A DNA stretch of 64,000 nucleotides from Aneurinibacillus terranovensis DSM 18919 (GCF_000430625.1 NZ_AUMJ01000009.1:136487-200486), one strand, 5' to 3'. Shown: positions 36,581 through 45,722, counted from the stretch's first letter. Made by a program: numbers and translations. Notes: generated by a model from the sequence alone, not told the origin.

Positions 36581-36820
36581 ATGGCAGTCCGAATCGACTT
36601 CGTTCTGGATGTTCGAGGGGAACCATGACCTTATCCTGTGATGTATGCGCTGGATGCGCTGCAGGATATGAAGGCCGGGCAGGTGTTACAGGTGATTGCT
36701 GATTGCCCGCAATCCTTCCGAAGTGTTCCCGAAGAGGCGGTAAAACACGGGTATGAATTAGTTGGTGAACCCGAAAAGGCAGGACAGGACATTTATTTCA
36801 CCATCCGGGTTGTCCGATAA
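36581..36820 (+). CDS. TusA/SirA-like protein with in-frame TGA (selenocysteine) at the active site
   Basis: From ATG 36581 (TGGAGG seven bases upstream) the frame reads MAVRIDFVLDVRGEP, TGA (36626-36628), PYPVMYALDALQDM and continues open to 36820: 79 residues with codon 16 as TGA. TusA proteins carry D-x-x-G-x-x-C-P-x-P, and here D10, G13, P17 and P19 are all present with TGA exactly where the sulfur-carrying cysteine belongs. An immediately following hairpin fits a bacterial SECIS. TusA-like FdhU works with YedE-like FdhT in selenium delivery to formate dehydrogenase in Campylobacter, so the pairing is known; the Sec form here is read from sequence. Automated calling would give a truncated frame from GTG 36638. 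Confidence 0.85.
36629..36674 (+). promoter_or_regulatory. Candidate bacterial SECIS element
   Basis: Directly after the TGA, CCTT pairs with AAGG (36629-36632 with 36671-36674) and ATCCTG with CAGGAT (36633-36638 with 36662-36667), leaving an ATG bulge. An apical helix GCGC/GCGC (36647-36650, 36656-36659) closes a UGGAU loop. The loop lies 23-27 bases past the TGA with G as its second base, which fits the known bacterial SECIS geometry. Confidence 0.65.
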
Positions 36821-36827
36821 AGAAAAC

Positions 36828-36868
36828 TAGGCTATCGCCTGCGCCTCCGGCTTGGCGATAGCTTTAAT
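36828..36868 (+). terminator. Hairpin terminator after the selenoprotein gene
   Basis: GCTATCGCC (36831-36839) pairs with GGCGATAGC (36854-36862), followed by TTTAATT. The T-run is weak, but the position eight bases after the stop is right. Confidence 0.6.
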
Positions 36869-36958
36869 TGCACTTATGCGTATAGAAAGGTTATACTGAA
36901 ATAACTTTATTTCATCATCTGTTGATGCTGCGTTAGCGGCATGGATGTCTATACGCTA

Positions 36959-37149
36959 AGAAAAACTCGCGGGCGTTGCCGCTCGTCCTTTTTCTGCAGG
37001 GTAGCGAAACGGCCGCTTAGTGACCGGAAGGTCAGACCGACAAAACATCCGGGTATCTCAAGGATGGACAATTGTCGGTCTGATCGACCTTCCGGCCACA
37101 CGCTCCACATCGAAAAAGCAACGTTCGGCACACTCCCGCGAGTTTTTCT
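36959..37149. repeat. Multi-tier 190-bp palindrome
   Basis: Outer arms are perfect: AGAAAAACTCGCGGG (36959-36973) and its complement (37135-37149). Inner arms: CCGGAAGGTC and AGACCGACAA on the left, matched on the right (37072-37097) with a four-base GATC insertion. A CATCC/GGATG tip closes it. No coding frame is credible inside. Its layout resembles family R, but the sequence does not. Confidence 0.7.
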
Positions 37150-37164
37150 CGGGTGACCAATGGA

Positions 37165-37210
37165 AGAAAGTATATGTTGCTTTAACACTGTAAAGCAACA
37201 TATACTTTCT
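37165..37210. repeat. Perfect 20-bp inverted repeat
   Basis: AGAAAGTATATGTTGCTTTA, a six-base loop ACACTG, then the exact complement. It could act as a hairpin terminator in either direction, but it has no T-run and lies beside a separate terminator. Confidence 0.8.
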
Positions 37211-37217
37211 TTAACGG

Positions 37218-37259
37218 TAAAAAAGGCTGCCGAAAATCTCCGGCAGCCTGCTTTTTTTC
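37218..37259. terminator. Bidirectional terminator after qoxD
   Basis: AAAAAGGCTGCCG and CGGCAGCCT arms with a seven to eight base loop, T-runs on both sides. It ends qoxABCD on the minus strand. Confidence 0.88.
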
Positions 37260-37270
37260 CATTCGTTTAT

Positions 37271-37603
37271 CTACATAATCATTCCCATACAATAAGCCAT
37301 CACCCACAGTGATCCGGCTACTACAGTAAACGCGATAAATATCCCGAAATAAATCGCCGCTTGTTGGATCCAGGCCGAGTTGCTTTCATTCAGGTGCATA
37401 AACAGCAGTAGTTGAACAAATACCTGGCCAATAGCAAGCACAACACTGATCGTTAAAGAAATATCCGGGGGCAATCCGGAAGACAATACAACCCAGAACG
37501 CGAGCCCGGTAAGCACGAGCGAAAGAATAAATCCAACGACATGCTTCCAGGGAAACCCTTTATGATTAACAGACTGTACGGGTGCTTGTTCGTGTGAAGA
37601 CAT
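37271..37603 (-). CDS. qoxD: Quinol oxidase subunit IV
   Basis: 110 residues with three membrane spans, including the family pattern GQVFVQLLLFMHLNES. It is a small structural subunit of the haem-copper quinol oxidase. The ATG follows the qoxC stop by three bases, with AAGGTG overlapping the end of qoxC, and it is the last gene of the operon before the terminator. Confidence 0.93.
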   Translation of the reverse strand: MSSHEQAPVQSVNHKGFPWKHVVGFILSLVLTGLAFWVVLSSGLPPDISLTISVVLAIGQVFVQLLLFMHLNESNSAWIQQAAIYFGIFIAFTVVAGSLWVMAYCMGMIM

Positions 37604-37606
37604 GCC

Positions 37607-38242
37607 TTAAATCACCTTCCCTGTGAGGTAAACTGCTGTAAAGATAAATACCCAGACAACGTCGAGAAAGTGCCAGTAAATCCCCACAATAAAAGCTTTC
37701 CTTGTTGTCCGGGGCGTCAATCCGCGCTGGGCGAGCTGAATAATAATACTTATCATCCATAAAATCCCCAGGCTGACGTGGGCCCCGTGTGTGCCGACGA
37801 GTACAAAGAATCCCGACAGAAAGGCGCTCCTGCTGAGGGTTGCACCGTGTGCTACATAGGTGATAAACTCGTTAATCTCCATGCCAACGAATCCGGCACC
37901 AAGGAGCAGGGTAACCAACAACCAGGAAATAAGCCCCTTCACGCGGCCGGACCGCATCTCATGGATGGCTAAACCGCAGGTAAAGCTGCTGACCAGAAGA
38001 ATAAGGGTTTCAATGGCGAAAGGTCTGACTTCAAACAATTCCCGCGATGTCGGTCCGCCGGCAGTACTGGCGTGCAGAACGAGATAGGTAGAGAACAGCG
38101 TGGCAAACAACGCAAATTCAGCGCCAAGAAATATCCAGAATCCCAGGATATTCATTCTTCCTTCCGCGGTGGAATATTCCAGCGGCACGTTTTTATTAAT
38201 TGCTTCATGATGGTGAAGAACGGTTGCTTCTGAATTCGCCAT
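37607..38242 (-). CDS. qoxC: Quinol oxidase subunit III
   Basis: 211 residues from ATG 38242, behind GGGAGGAGGAG; this start overlaps the final codons of qoxB, so the longer frame to 38284 is not needed. Five spans are visible, with RMNILGFWIFLGAEFALFAT and GTHGAHVSLGILWM as family signatures. It is a structural subunit, thought to guide oxygen to subunit I. Confidence 0.94.
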   Translation of the reverse strand: MANSEATVLHHHEAINKNVPLEYSTAEGRMNILGFWIFLGAEFALFATLFSTYLVLHASTAGGPTSRELFEVRPFAIETLILLVSSFTCGLAIHEMRSGRVKGLISWLLVTLLLGAGFVGMEINEFITYVAHGATLSRSAFLSGFFVLVGTHGAHVSLGILWMISIIIQLAQRGLTPRTTRKAFIVGIYWHFLDVVWVFIFTAVYLTGKVI

Positions 38243-38243
38243 A

Positions 38244-40181
38244 TTATGCTCCTCCTCCCATATTCTCCGTATGCCTAATTTCATCTACGCTCACATAATA
38301 ACCGTTATCATATTCAAACGAACGGAGTGCCATAAAAACAAGAATACCGGCAAGTCCGATAAGCCCCATCCAATACCATTGAAATACCAGTCCAAATCCG
38401 GCAATAAAGAAGATTATCGACATCAGGAATGGCCGCCCGGAGTTACTTGGCATATGGATAGGCTCCAACGGCGTTTGCGGAGTAGTTTCGCCACGCTTCT
38501 TCCTGTACCAGAAGTCATCCAGCTCTTTTACTTCCGGAACGACGGCAAAGTTATAATGCGGGGCCGGTGATGGGATTGACCATTCCAGCGTACGCCCATC
38601 CCATGGATCAGGGTCATTTGTGCGGGGCATGTACCGTGTGCTCCAATAGATGTTGTAGCACAGGATGAGAAAACCAATCCCCGAGCCGAAAGTGCCAATC
38701 GTCGAAAGAACGTTTAGCCCGGTCCAGCCGGTCTCTGCCGGATACGTATACATACGCCTCGTCATTCCCATGAGTCCAAGCACATACTGGGGAGCAATGC
38801 TTACCACTGTCCCTAGGACAAAGAACCAGAACGCCGATTTTCCTAACTTTTCATTCAGTTGGAAACCAAACATTTTCGGCCACCAGTAATGAAATCCGGC
38901 CAGGACCCCGAACACAGTCCCTGCAATAAGCACATTATGGAAATGCGCAACGAGAAAGTAACTGTTGTGGTACTGATAGTCTGCCGGGGCAATGGCCAGC
39001 AGAACGCCGGTAAGGCCGCCGATTACGAACGTGGGAATAAACGCGACAGACCAGAGCATAGGCGTTGTCAACCTAATTCGCCCTCTGTACATCGTAAATA
39101 GCCAGTTAAACATTTTAACCCCTGTCGGGATCGCAATCGCCATCGTTGAGATGGAGAAGAATGTGTTAACGCCTGCTCCGGCACCCATGGTAAAGAAATG
39201 GTGCACCCAAACGATAAAACTCAGGAAGGCAATCGCAATCATGGAAACCACCATAGCATCGTATCCAAACAATTTTCTGCGCGAAAAGGTACTCACCACT
39301 TCCGAGAAAATTCCGAACGCCGGCAGAATAACAATATACACCTCGGGATGTCCCCAAATCCAGAACAGATTCGCCCACATCATTGGCATACCGCCCGCAT
39401 CAATCGTAAAGAAGTGCGCGCCGAATAGCCGGTCAATCGTTAACAGCGCCAGCGCTACCGTTAATACCGGGAAAGCATAGACGATGATAACGGAAGTAAT
39501 GAGTGCAGACCAGGTAAATATCGGCATCTTCATCAGGTTCATCCCCGGAGCGCGCATTTTAAGGATCGTTACAATGAAGTTGATCCCGCTCGCCAGAGTG
39601 CCAATTCCGGAAATCTGCAAAGATAGCAAATAGTAGTTTTCCCCCGGTCCCGGGTCTAGCTGGGCACCTGCCAACGGTGTATAGCTAGACCACCCTGCGT
39701 CAGGTGATCCCCCAACCACAAAGGAGAGGTTTAACAGCATGGCCCCCATGAAAAAAAGCCAGAAACTTAGCGCGTTCAAGTTAGGGAAAGCGACGTCCCG
39801 CGCTCCGATTTGCAGCGGCATAGCAATATTGATAAGACCGATGACAAACGGCATGGCCATAAATAAAATCATAATCGTACCATGTGTGGTGAAAATTTGA
39901 TTGTAGTGCTCAGCCGTCAGGAATTTCATACTCGGTGCCGACAGCTGCGCCCGCATCAAAAGCGCGTCTGCTCCGCCCCTGAAAAGCATTAGAACGGCCG
40001 CGATACAATACATAATCCCGATTTTTTTATGGTCAACGGTAGTCAGCCATTCTGTCCAAAGCCACTTCCACTTTTTAAAATAAGTAAGAACGAACACGAT
40101 GGCTATTGATACGAGAACAATTGAAACATCGGCTCCATAAATCAATGGATCGCCGGTCACAAAGAAGTGATTCGTGCTCAC
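38244..40181 (-). CDS. qoxB: Quinol oxidase subunit I, haem-copper catalytic subunit
   Basis: 645 residues, about fifteen spans. Low-spin haem ligand in IFTTHGTIMI; CuB histidine and cross-linked tyrosine in WGHPEVYIVILP; CuB pair in WVHHFFTMG; and both haem histidines in VAHFHNVLIAG. The K- and D-channel style residues are in place, so it is an active proton-pumping oxygen reductase of the aa3/bo3 class. It lies between qoxA and qoxC in the standard order. Confidence 0.97.
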   Translation of the reverse strand: MSTNHFFVTGDPLIYGADVSIVLVSIAIVFVLTYFKKWKWLWTEWLTTVDHKKIGIMYCIAAVLMLFRGGADALLMRAQLSAPSMKFLTAEHYNQIFTTHGTIMILFMAMPFVIGLINIAMPLQIGARDVAFPNLNALSFWLFFMGAMLLNLSFVVGGSPDAGWSSYTPLAGAQLDPGPGENYYLLSLQISGIGTLASGINFIVTILKMRAPGMNLMKMPIFTWSALITSVIIVYAFPVLTVALALLTIDRLFGAHFFTIDAGGMPMMWANLFWIWGHPEVYIVILPAFGIFSEVVSTFSRRKLFGYDAMVVSMIAIAFLSFIVWVHHFFTMGAGAGVNTFFSISTMAIAIPTGVKMFNWLFTMYRGRIRLTTPMLWSVAFIPTFVIGGLTGVLLAIAPADYQYHNSYFLVAHFHNVLIAGTVFGVLAGFHYWWPKMFGFQLNEKLGKSAFWFFVLGTVVSIAPQYVLGLMGMTRRMYTYPAETGWTGLNVLSTIGTFGSGIGFLILCYNIYWSTRYMPRTNDPDPWDGRTLEWSIPSPAPHYNFAVVPEVKELDDFWYRKKRGETTPQTPLEPIHMPSNSGRPFLMSIIFFIAGFGLVFQWYWMGLIGLAGILVFMALRSFEYDNGYYVSVDEIRHTENMGGGA

Positions 40182-40211
40182 GTTCTTTTCCTCCTTCCAT
40201 TAAAAATACCT

Positions 40212-41129
40212 TTATTTGTGATTCGGTGTACTCGATGTGTTCGGCATAACAGGCGGCATTTCATGTTGGCCGCTATTACCTGATAAGCCTCCCGCTGTTT
40301 CTTCCTGCATAATTTTCGCAGGATCTGTTGAGGAGAATGTCATCTTATCCACAAGACCCGGTTCCAAAATTTTTTTATACTGATCGTCGGTTAACTTTGG
40401 AGCCGTTGTTTTTACGTCATGCACCCAGCGGGTAAAATCCTGCGGCGTTTGAGCAACAACATCGAACGTCATATGAGTAAATCCTTTGCCTGAGAAATTA
40501 GCACTTCTACCGGCATACGTTCCGGGCCTATCTGCCTGCAGCCACAGTTTAAGCCGCTGTCCCGGCATCGCATATTCCTGTCCACCCAGAGCGGGAACCC
40601 AGAAAGAGTTCATGGCGCTCACAGCGGTCAATTCAAAATTAATGGGCGTATTTGCCGGGATATTCACGTAATTTACTGTTTCGATTCCCTGTTCAGGGTA
40701 CTTGAATAACCACTTCCAATCCGCTGAGGTAACATAAATCGTCATCGGTTTTACCCCCGCTGGATGCACAGGTGGATTTTCCAGGCCAAACGTTGTTTTT
40801 GCCATCGGGATCGCAAGGGCGACAACCATGACAACCGGCGCCACCGTCCATGCGATCTCCAATTTTTTGTTTGCCTTTGTTTCAGGGGGCTCGTAATCCA
40901 TATTTTCCGGTCTCTCCCGATAACGAACGATAACGAATCCATACAGAACAAATACGATCAAAACTACGATAGACATTATAAAAAATGACCAGAGGATGAG
41001 ATAATACTCGCTTCGGGCAACCGGTCCCTGCGGGTGTAAAACAGTCACATTTTCGCCGCACCCGGTAAGAAATACTACTAAAAAGGATACAATCGCAAAA
41101 AAGTTGTGCCCATGCATTTTAGCTTTCAT
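40212..41129 (-). CDS. qoxA: Quinol oxidase subunit II, lipoprotein
   Basis: 305 residues from ATG 41129. The nearest AGGAGG is some 15 bases upstream, and the frame is open to 41162 without a better site. A lipobox (VVFLTGC, C24) marks a membrane lipoprotein; two spans follow (about 36-60 and about 86-105) before the outer cupredoxin domain. The CuA cysteines of cytochrome c oxidases are absent (ANFSGKGFTHM in that place), which shows it takes electrons from quinol. The tail is rich in Pro, Ser and Asn. Confidence 0.95.
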   Translation of the reverse strand: MKAKMHGHNFFAIVSFLVVFLTGCGENVTVLHPQGPVARSEYYLILWSFFIMSIVVLIVFVLYGFVIVRYRERPENMDYEPPETKANKKLEIAWTVAPVVMVVALAIPMAKTTFGLENPPVHPAGVKPMTIYVTSADWKWLFKYPEQGIETVNYVNIPANTPINFELTAVSAMNSFWVPALGGQEYAMPGQRLKLWLQADRPGTYAGRSANFSGKGFTHMTFDVVAQTPQDFTRWVHDVKTTAPKLTDDQYKKILEPGLVDKMTFSSTDPAKIMQEETAGGLSGNSGQHEMPPVMPNTSSTPNHK

Positions 41130-41243
41130 AGTTTCTTTAATTGGCCTCCTTTCAACGCTCATTTGGTATTTACTACTTCATGGTTGCCAAATTGTGTTCT
41201 TCCTAAACCAGTGTGCGTTGTGATATACACGCCATTTTACGCG

Positions 41244-41297
41244 AAAGAAAACTTGGCTAGCATCAAGCCGTAGGTAGATGGTAGCCTTAGTTGCGTG
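41244..41297 (+). repeat. Short GGCTA...TAGCC repeat, copy S3
   Basis: AAAGAAAACTTGGCTAGCAT then CAAGCCGTAGG, GGTAGCCTTAGTTGCG. It is in the 490-base gap upstream of qoxA. The gap also holds the terminator at 41433 and an imperfect hairpin near 41576-41605, and otherwise shows nothing I can name. Confidence 0.65.
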
Positions 41298-41432
41298 AAT
41301 TTGAAATTAATAAAGATGCAGGAATGTATGTCTGTAAAGCAGGACATATGGCGATCCGGAAAGCCCGACAAGGAAAAAAAGGATTTTGAAACTAATGGAT
41401 TAAAAACGAGATAATACAGCGATACAATTGGT

Positions 41433-41480
41433 AAAAAAAGACGACTCTACATTCAAAACTGAATTTGAGTCGTCTTTTTT
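41433..41480. terminator. Strong intrinsic terminator, kbl-tdh side
   Basis: AAAAAAAGACGACTC, a 19-base loop, then GAGTCGTCTTTTTT. It has T-runs both ways; on the minus strand it lies downstream of tdh and so ends kbl-tdh. Confidence 0.85.
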
Positions 41481-41620
41481 GATGAGTCTATTTTATTACT
41501 GAGAAAAAACGTCAGTTTTTCAGTGGCCTCGTTGTCTACCAAGGGATTTTTCCTTGTTACTGGCGAGAGACAGTGCAGAAGGGCCGTTTGACCATTGGTC
41601 CTCTGCTTCCCCTAATGGCT

Positions 41621-42586
41621 TTATTTTGCCATAGTGGACGGGCTGTATTTCTTACTAAGCTTCTCAAGCATATCGGATGTCATTGTCTGCAAATTATACT
41701 CGGCTGCAAATCCCCATTCTTCCCTGGCCGCCGACGGATCAATGGAATTGGGCCAGCTCTCCGCAATCGCCTGTCTGGCGGGGTCTACGTGATACTCAAT
41801 TTCAAATTCCGGGATGTGCTTTCGTATTTCGGAAGCGATCATCTCAGGTGCAACACTCATAGCTGTTACATTAAAGGCATTTCTATGTTTAATTTGAGCG
41901 GCGTTCGCTTCCATTAATGTAATGATAGCTTTCAGCGCATCCGGCATATACATCATATCCATAAAGGTTCCTTTTTCGATATATGATGTATATTTTCCCC
42001 GCTTGACCGCTTCATAATATATTTCAACCGCATAATCGGTCGTTCCGCCTCCCGGAGGCGTAACATACGAGATTAATCCGGGAAAGCGAATCCCTCTCGT
42101 ATCCACCCCAAATTTATGAAAGTAATAGTCACAGAGCAATTCACCGGCCACTTTATTAACCCCATACATCGTGGTAGGCCGCTGTATTGTCTCCTGGGGC
42201 GTATTCTCTTTCGGAGTTGTCGGCCCAAAGGCACCGATTGAACTTGGTGTGAAAAACTGGCAGCTCAGTTCCCTTGCCACCTCCAACGCGTTGACGAGTC
42301 CGCCCATATTTAAATTCCATGCAAGAAGCGGCTTCGCTTCAGCGGTAGCGGACAGCAGGGCCGCCAGGTGAATAATGGTGTCCACCTGATGGTTTTTCGC
42401 AATTTCGAACATCCGTTTTGAATCGGTAACATCCAGGATTTCAAACGGTCCTGACAGTGCGATTTCACTATCATTTTTTCGAATATCCGTTGCAACCACA
42501 TGATCCGTACCATAAACTTCCCGCAATTTTACGAGGAGCTCCGATCCGATTTGGCCCAGTGCACCGGTAATCAGAATCTTTTTCAT
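41621..42586 (-). CDS. tdh: L-threonine 3-dehydrogenase, SDR/epimerase type
   Basis: 321 residues. It oxidises L-threonine to 2-amino-3-ketobutyrate with NAD. The Rossmann motif [12 protein letters not shown] is at the N-terminus and the catalytic YxxxK in [10 protein letters not shown], with the extended-SDR features [12 protein letters not shown] and [11 protein letters not shown] of the short-chain threonine dehydrogenases, not the zinc enzyme. It follows kbl by 56 bases on the same strand; kbl uses its product. Confidence 0.93.
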   Translation of the reverse strand: MKKILITGALGQIGSELLVKLREVYGTDHVVATDIRKNDSEIALSGPFEILDVTDSKRMFEIAKNHQVDTIIHLAALLSATAEAKPLLAWNLNMGGLVNALEVARELSCQFFTPSSIGAFGPTTPKENTPQETIQRPTTMYGVNKVAGELLCDYYFHKFGVDTRGIRFPGLISYVTPPGGGTTDYAVEIYYEAVKRGKYTSYIEKGTFMDMMYMPDALKAIITLMEANAAQIKHRNAFNVTAMSVAPEMIASEIRKHIPEFEIEYHVDPARQAIAESWPNSIDPSAAREEWGFAAEYNLQTMTSDMLEKLSKKYSPSTMAK

Positions 42587-42642
42587 GCTGTTTATGCCTC
42601 CTGTTTATGACTCCAAGCCTAACGATGTACGATCGTACTGCC

Positions 42643-43833
42643 CTATATGACAGCTAACTGTTTGCCCACTTTTTCATAGATGGAAAGTGCCCGGTCCAGC
42701 ATTTCCTTTGTATGAGCCGCCGTCGGCATATTCCTAACCCTTCCCGTTCCTTTCGCCACCGTTGGGAAAACAATGGCTTTTGCATACACGCCTTCTTCGT
42801 ACAGCCGTTTGCTGAATTGCTGGGTCTGCACTTCATCCCCGATAATGCAGGGAGTAATCGGTGTCTCACTTTGTCCGATGTTAAATCCTAAACTTTTCAA
42901 ACCATTCTTAAGGTAATTTCCGTTTTCCCATAACCGGTTCTGCAGTTCCGAACTGTTCATTAATATATCGATTGCTTTAATGCATGCACCTACATCGCCG
43001 GGAGTAAGAGACGTTGAAAAGAGAAACGGCCGGCTTCTTACCTTCAGCCAATCAATTAATTCTTGTCTGCCCGCAACGTATCCGCCCACAACCCCGATCG
43101 CCTTAGAAAGCGTGCCAATCTGAAAATCAATTTTTTCAGACAGCCCAAAATGCTTGACTGTTCCCGCACCGTTCCCCAGCACTCCTGAACCGTGCGCATC
43201 ATCTACATAGGTGATCAGGTCAAATTCTTCCGCAATCTGCGCAATTTCGGGAAGCTTCGCAATATCACCGTCCATCGAAAATACCCCGTCCGTAATAACC
43301 ATGATTTTCTTATACAGGCCGGAATCTTTGGCTTCCTTCGCCCGGGCTCTTAGGTCTTCCATGTCAGAATGTTTGTATGGAATGATTTTCGATCGCGAAA
43401 GTCTGCAGCCGTCAATAATAGACGCGTGATTCAATTCATCAGACAGGATAGCATCTTCTTTATCCATGACAGCGGAAATGGCTGCCATATTGCAATTGAA
43501 GCCCGATTGGTACGCGATAACCGCTTCTGTATGCTTAAATTCTGCCAGCTTTTCCTCAAGCTTTAGATGCAGTTCCAGCGTTCCATTAATGGTTCGCACG
43601 GCGCCGGCTCCCACCCCGTATTTTTTAATCGCCTCAATCGCAGCTTCCTTCAGCCTTTCATCCGTCGCCAGCCCAAGGTAGTTATTAGAAGATAAATTAA
43701 TAAGTTCTTTCCCCGCGATTTTGATGACCGGGCCATTGGAACTTTGCAGTGGGTCAATCACATTATATAGACCTTTACCCTTTAAATCGGCCAAATTTTC
43801 TTTCAGGAAGCTTTCCAGTACTTTGCTTGGCAT
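42643..43833 (-). CDS. kbl: Glycine C-acetyltransferase (2-amino-3-ketobutyrate CoA ligase)
   Basis: 396-residue PLP enzyme that splits 2-amino-3-ketobutyrate with CoA into glycine and acetyl-CoA. The PLP lysine is in [13 protein letters not shown], the cofactor aspartate in YVDDAHGSG, and the start SSNNYLGLA is typical of alpha-oxoamine synthases. Together with tdh it makes the threonine-to-glycine route. AAAGGAGAG precedes the ATG. About 310 bases upstream (43834-44150) show no riboswitch or clear promoter. Confidence 0.95.
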   Translation of the reverse strand: MPSKVLESFLKENLADLKGKGLYNVIDPLQSSNGPVIKIAGKELINLSSNNYLGLATDERLKEAAIEAIKKYGVGAGAVRTINGTLELHLKLEEKLAEFKHTEAVIAYQSGFNCNMAAISAVMDKEDAILSDELNHASIIDGCRLSRSKIIPYKHSDMEDLRARAKEAKDSGLYKKIMVITDGVFSMDGDIAKLPEIAQIAEEFDLITYVDDAHGSGVLGNGAGTVKHFGLSEKIDFQIGTLSKAIGVVGGYVAGRQELIDWLKVRSRPFLFSTSLTPGDVGACIKAIDILMNSSELQNRLWENGNYLKNGLKSLGFNIGQSETPITPCIIGDEVQTQQFSKRLYEEGVYAKAIVFPTVAKGTGRVRNMPTAAHTKEMLDRALSIYEKVGKQLAVI

Positions 43834-44152
43834 AAGGCATCTCTCCTTTAACCCGTTTAATCGGGATCATATTTGCTCAACTCTTACTCATTTTTCCACA
43901 ATCGCGGTGAGATATTTGTTCATTTTTCCTGATTTGTCGTTATCAAAAAAAACAAGTGTTCACGTGGTAAATACATATCGAAGGCGTTAAAAGACGCTTA
44001 AATACGCTATTTTTTAACTTTTTCTATTTAAACATACCATGTTATTTATTTAATGTCCATCAGTCAAAGACAAAACATGGTACTATTTTTATCGTTTATA
44101 TGGATCATGGATGGTGATTCTCGTGAATAAAAAATCTTTCCTCGCCAAAAAC

Positions 44153-44200
44153 AAAAAAGCCGACTCCCCTTCTTTCTCCTAAACGAAGAAGGATGTCGGC
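44153..44200 (-). terminator. Terminator of the prkA-yhbH-spoVR string
   Basis: The minus strand reads GCCGAC(AT)CCTTCTT, a loop, AAGAAGG(GGA)GTCGGC, then TTTTTT. It is ten bases past the spoVR stop. Confidence 0.85.
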
Positions 44201-44209
44201 ATCCACCAT

Positions 44210-45646
44210 TTATAAAAATCTCCTGTGGCACTTCTTTCCGTCATACGTAAACAATACTTTTCTCTCTTCTACCTTTGTGTCGAGATGGATAGGTTTGCCC
44301 CATAACGTGTAAATGTATGGCAGCGTTTTTTCGAGATATTTGACATCGAGCTCCATATTTTCGTACTGGTGAACAATATACAGTTCACCGTTTCGCAGGT
44401 AGTCCCCGTCCTGGATAAGAAGATAGGGAAAACCGCCGTTGACGCGGCTTGTGACAAGTTGATCCCGTATGATTTCCCAGGATTTATCCATAATGGTCCA
44501 GTCATTTCCCTTCTTGCTGAATGTGTACATATCCAGCTTTTCAACCAAATCCTTGGTTAAATAGTTTCGAATAAAGGAAATATCGCTGTCAAGTTCACGC
44601 ACTTCAAAAATTTTCTCGCGGCCCTTCCCGGGCTTGCGGCCAAACCGTTCCTGTTCTTCTTTCGTCGGATGGTCCCACCGCTCCTCGATGTCTTCAAATA
44701 TTTTTAAACCGAGATAGTACGGATTAATGCTTGTCGTTGAAGGTTGCACAACCCCCGCATTCAGCTTCGAAAACTCAATGGTTTCATCCTCCGTTAAATC
44801 CATCTCCCGCAGGATGCGCTGGTGCCAGTAGGAGGCCCAGCCTTCGTTCATGATTTTCGTTTCGAGCTGGGGCCAGAAGTACAGCATTTCTTCCCGCATA
44901 ATCGTAAGAATGTCACGCTGCCAATCTTCGAGCACTGTGCTGAACTCTTCAATAAACAACAGGATATCCTTCTCCGGTTCCGGCGGGAAACGATGGCGGT
45001 TTTGCTTGGCCCACTCCGCTTGTTCCTCCCGTTTCTTTCTTTCTTCTTCATCGAGGAGCCAAATATCATCAAATGAGTGGCGCGAAGACACGCCTTTTTC
45101 GGGTTTCTGGTTTTGCGGTTCTTTCGTCCAGTTGAAAGTCCGACGGGTAAGACTTGGATCGATATGCTCCTGAATGGCCAGCACGGCATCCAAAAATTCC
45201 TCTACCGTTTCCTTGCCATACTTTATTTCATACTGGCGCAGCCGCTCGGCGGTTGCCGCCATGCTTTCCACCATGTCGCGATTCGTTTTGCTAAAACGCG
45301 CATTATTCTTAAAGAAATCACAGTGTGCCAACACGTGGGCTACGATTAATTTATTCTGAATCAGGCTATTTCCATCGAGCAGAAAAGCGTAACAAGGATT
45401 TGAATTAATAACAAGTTCGTAGATTTTGCTTAACCCGAGGTCATACTGAAGTTTCATTCGGTGGAACGACTTTCCGAAGCTCCAGTGTGAAAATCGTGTT
45501 GGCATCCCGTAGGCCCCGAATGTGTAAATAATATCGGCGGGGCAGATTTCATAGCGCATGGGATAAAAATCCAGGCCAAAGCCCTGGGCGATTTCAGTGA
45601 TTTCGTCTACCGCCCGCTCCAGCTGCTTCATCTCCTCTTCAACCAT
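44210..45646 (-). CDS. spoVR: SpoVR-family protein
   Basis: 478 residues from ATG 45646, which has AGAGGGGAG just upstream; the frame is open to 45664. It has the family parts [30 protein letters not shown] and [14 protein letters not shown]. In B. subtilis SpoVR is needed for spore cortex formation. In many bacteria its gene travels with prkA and yhbH (yeaG-yeaH-ycgB in E. coli), as here. The biochemical role is unknown. Confidence 0.94.
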   Translation of the reverse strand: MVEEEMKQLERAVDEITEIAQGFGLDFYPMRYEICPADIIYTFGAYGMPTRFSHWSFGKSFHRMKLQYDLGLSKIYELVINSNPCYAFLLDGNSLIQNKLIVAHVLAHCDFFKNNARFSKTNRDMVESMAATAERLRQYEIKYGKETVEEFLDAVLAIQEHIDPSLTRRTFNWTKEPQNQKPEKGVSSRHSFDDIWLLDEEERKKREEQAEWAKQNRHRFPPEPEKDILLFIEEFSTVLEDWQRDILTIMREEMLYFWPQLETKIMNEGWASYWHQRILREMDLTEDETIEFSKLNAGVVQPSTTSINPYYLGLKIFEDIEERWDHPTKEEQERFGRKPGKGREKIFEVRELDSDISFIRNYLTKDLVEKLDMYTFSKKGNDWTIMDKSWEIIRDQLVTSRVNGGFPYLLIQDGDYLRNGELYIVHQYENMELDVKYLEKTLPYIYTLWGKPIHLDTKVEERKVLFTYDGKKCHRRFL

Positions 45647-45666
45647 TTTCTCCCCTCTTTTCATTG

Positions 45667-45722
45667 AAGAAAATTTGGCTGACCCCGGACGTTAAAGCGC
45701 CGGCGTCAGCCTCAGCTGCACA
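45667..45722 (+). repeat. Short GGCT...AGCC repeat, copy S4, inside the sporulation operon
   Basis: GAAGAAAATTTGGCTGAC, loop, GTCAGCCTCAGCTGCACAT. The stem here is GGCTGAC/GTCAGCC and an inner CCGG/CCGG can pair, while S2 and S3 have GGCTA/TAGCC. Both sides have changed together, which points to a conserved RNA or DNA hairpin. It occupies the yhbH-spoVR junction. Confidence 0.65.

Noticed and set aside
43834..44150. Possible riboswitch, T-box or sigma-54 promoter upstream of kbl
   Set aside because: No T-box bulge, no glycine or other aptamer core, and no -12/-24 pair at proper spacing could be found on the minus strand.
44116..44180. A 19-23 codon lysine/serine-rich frame upstream of the spoVR terminator (plus strand)
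   Set aside because: It runs through the terminator hairpin itself and has no clear ribosome site, so it is most likely chance.
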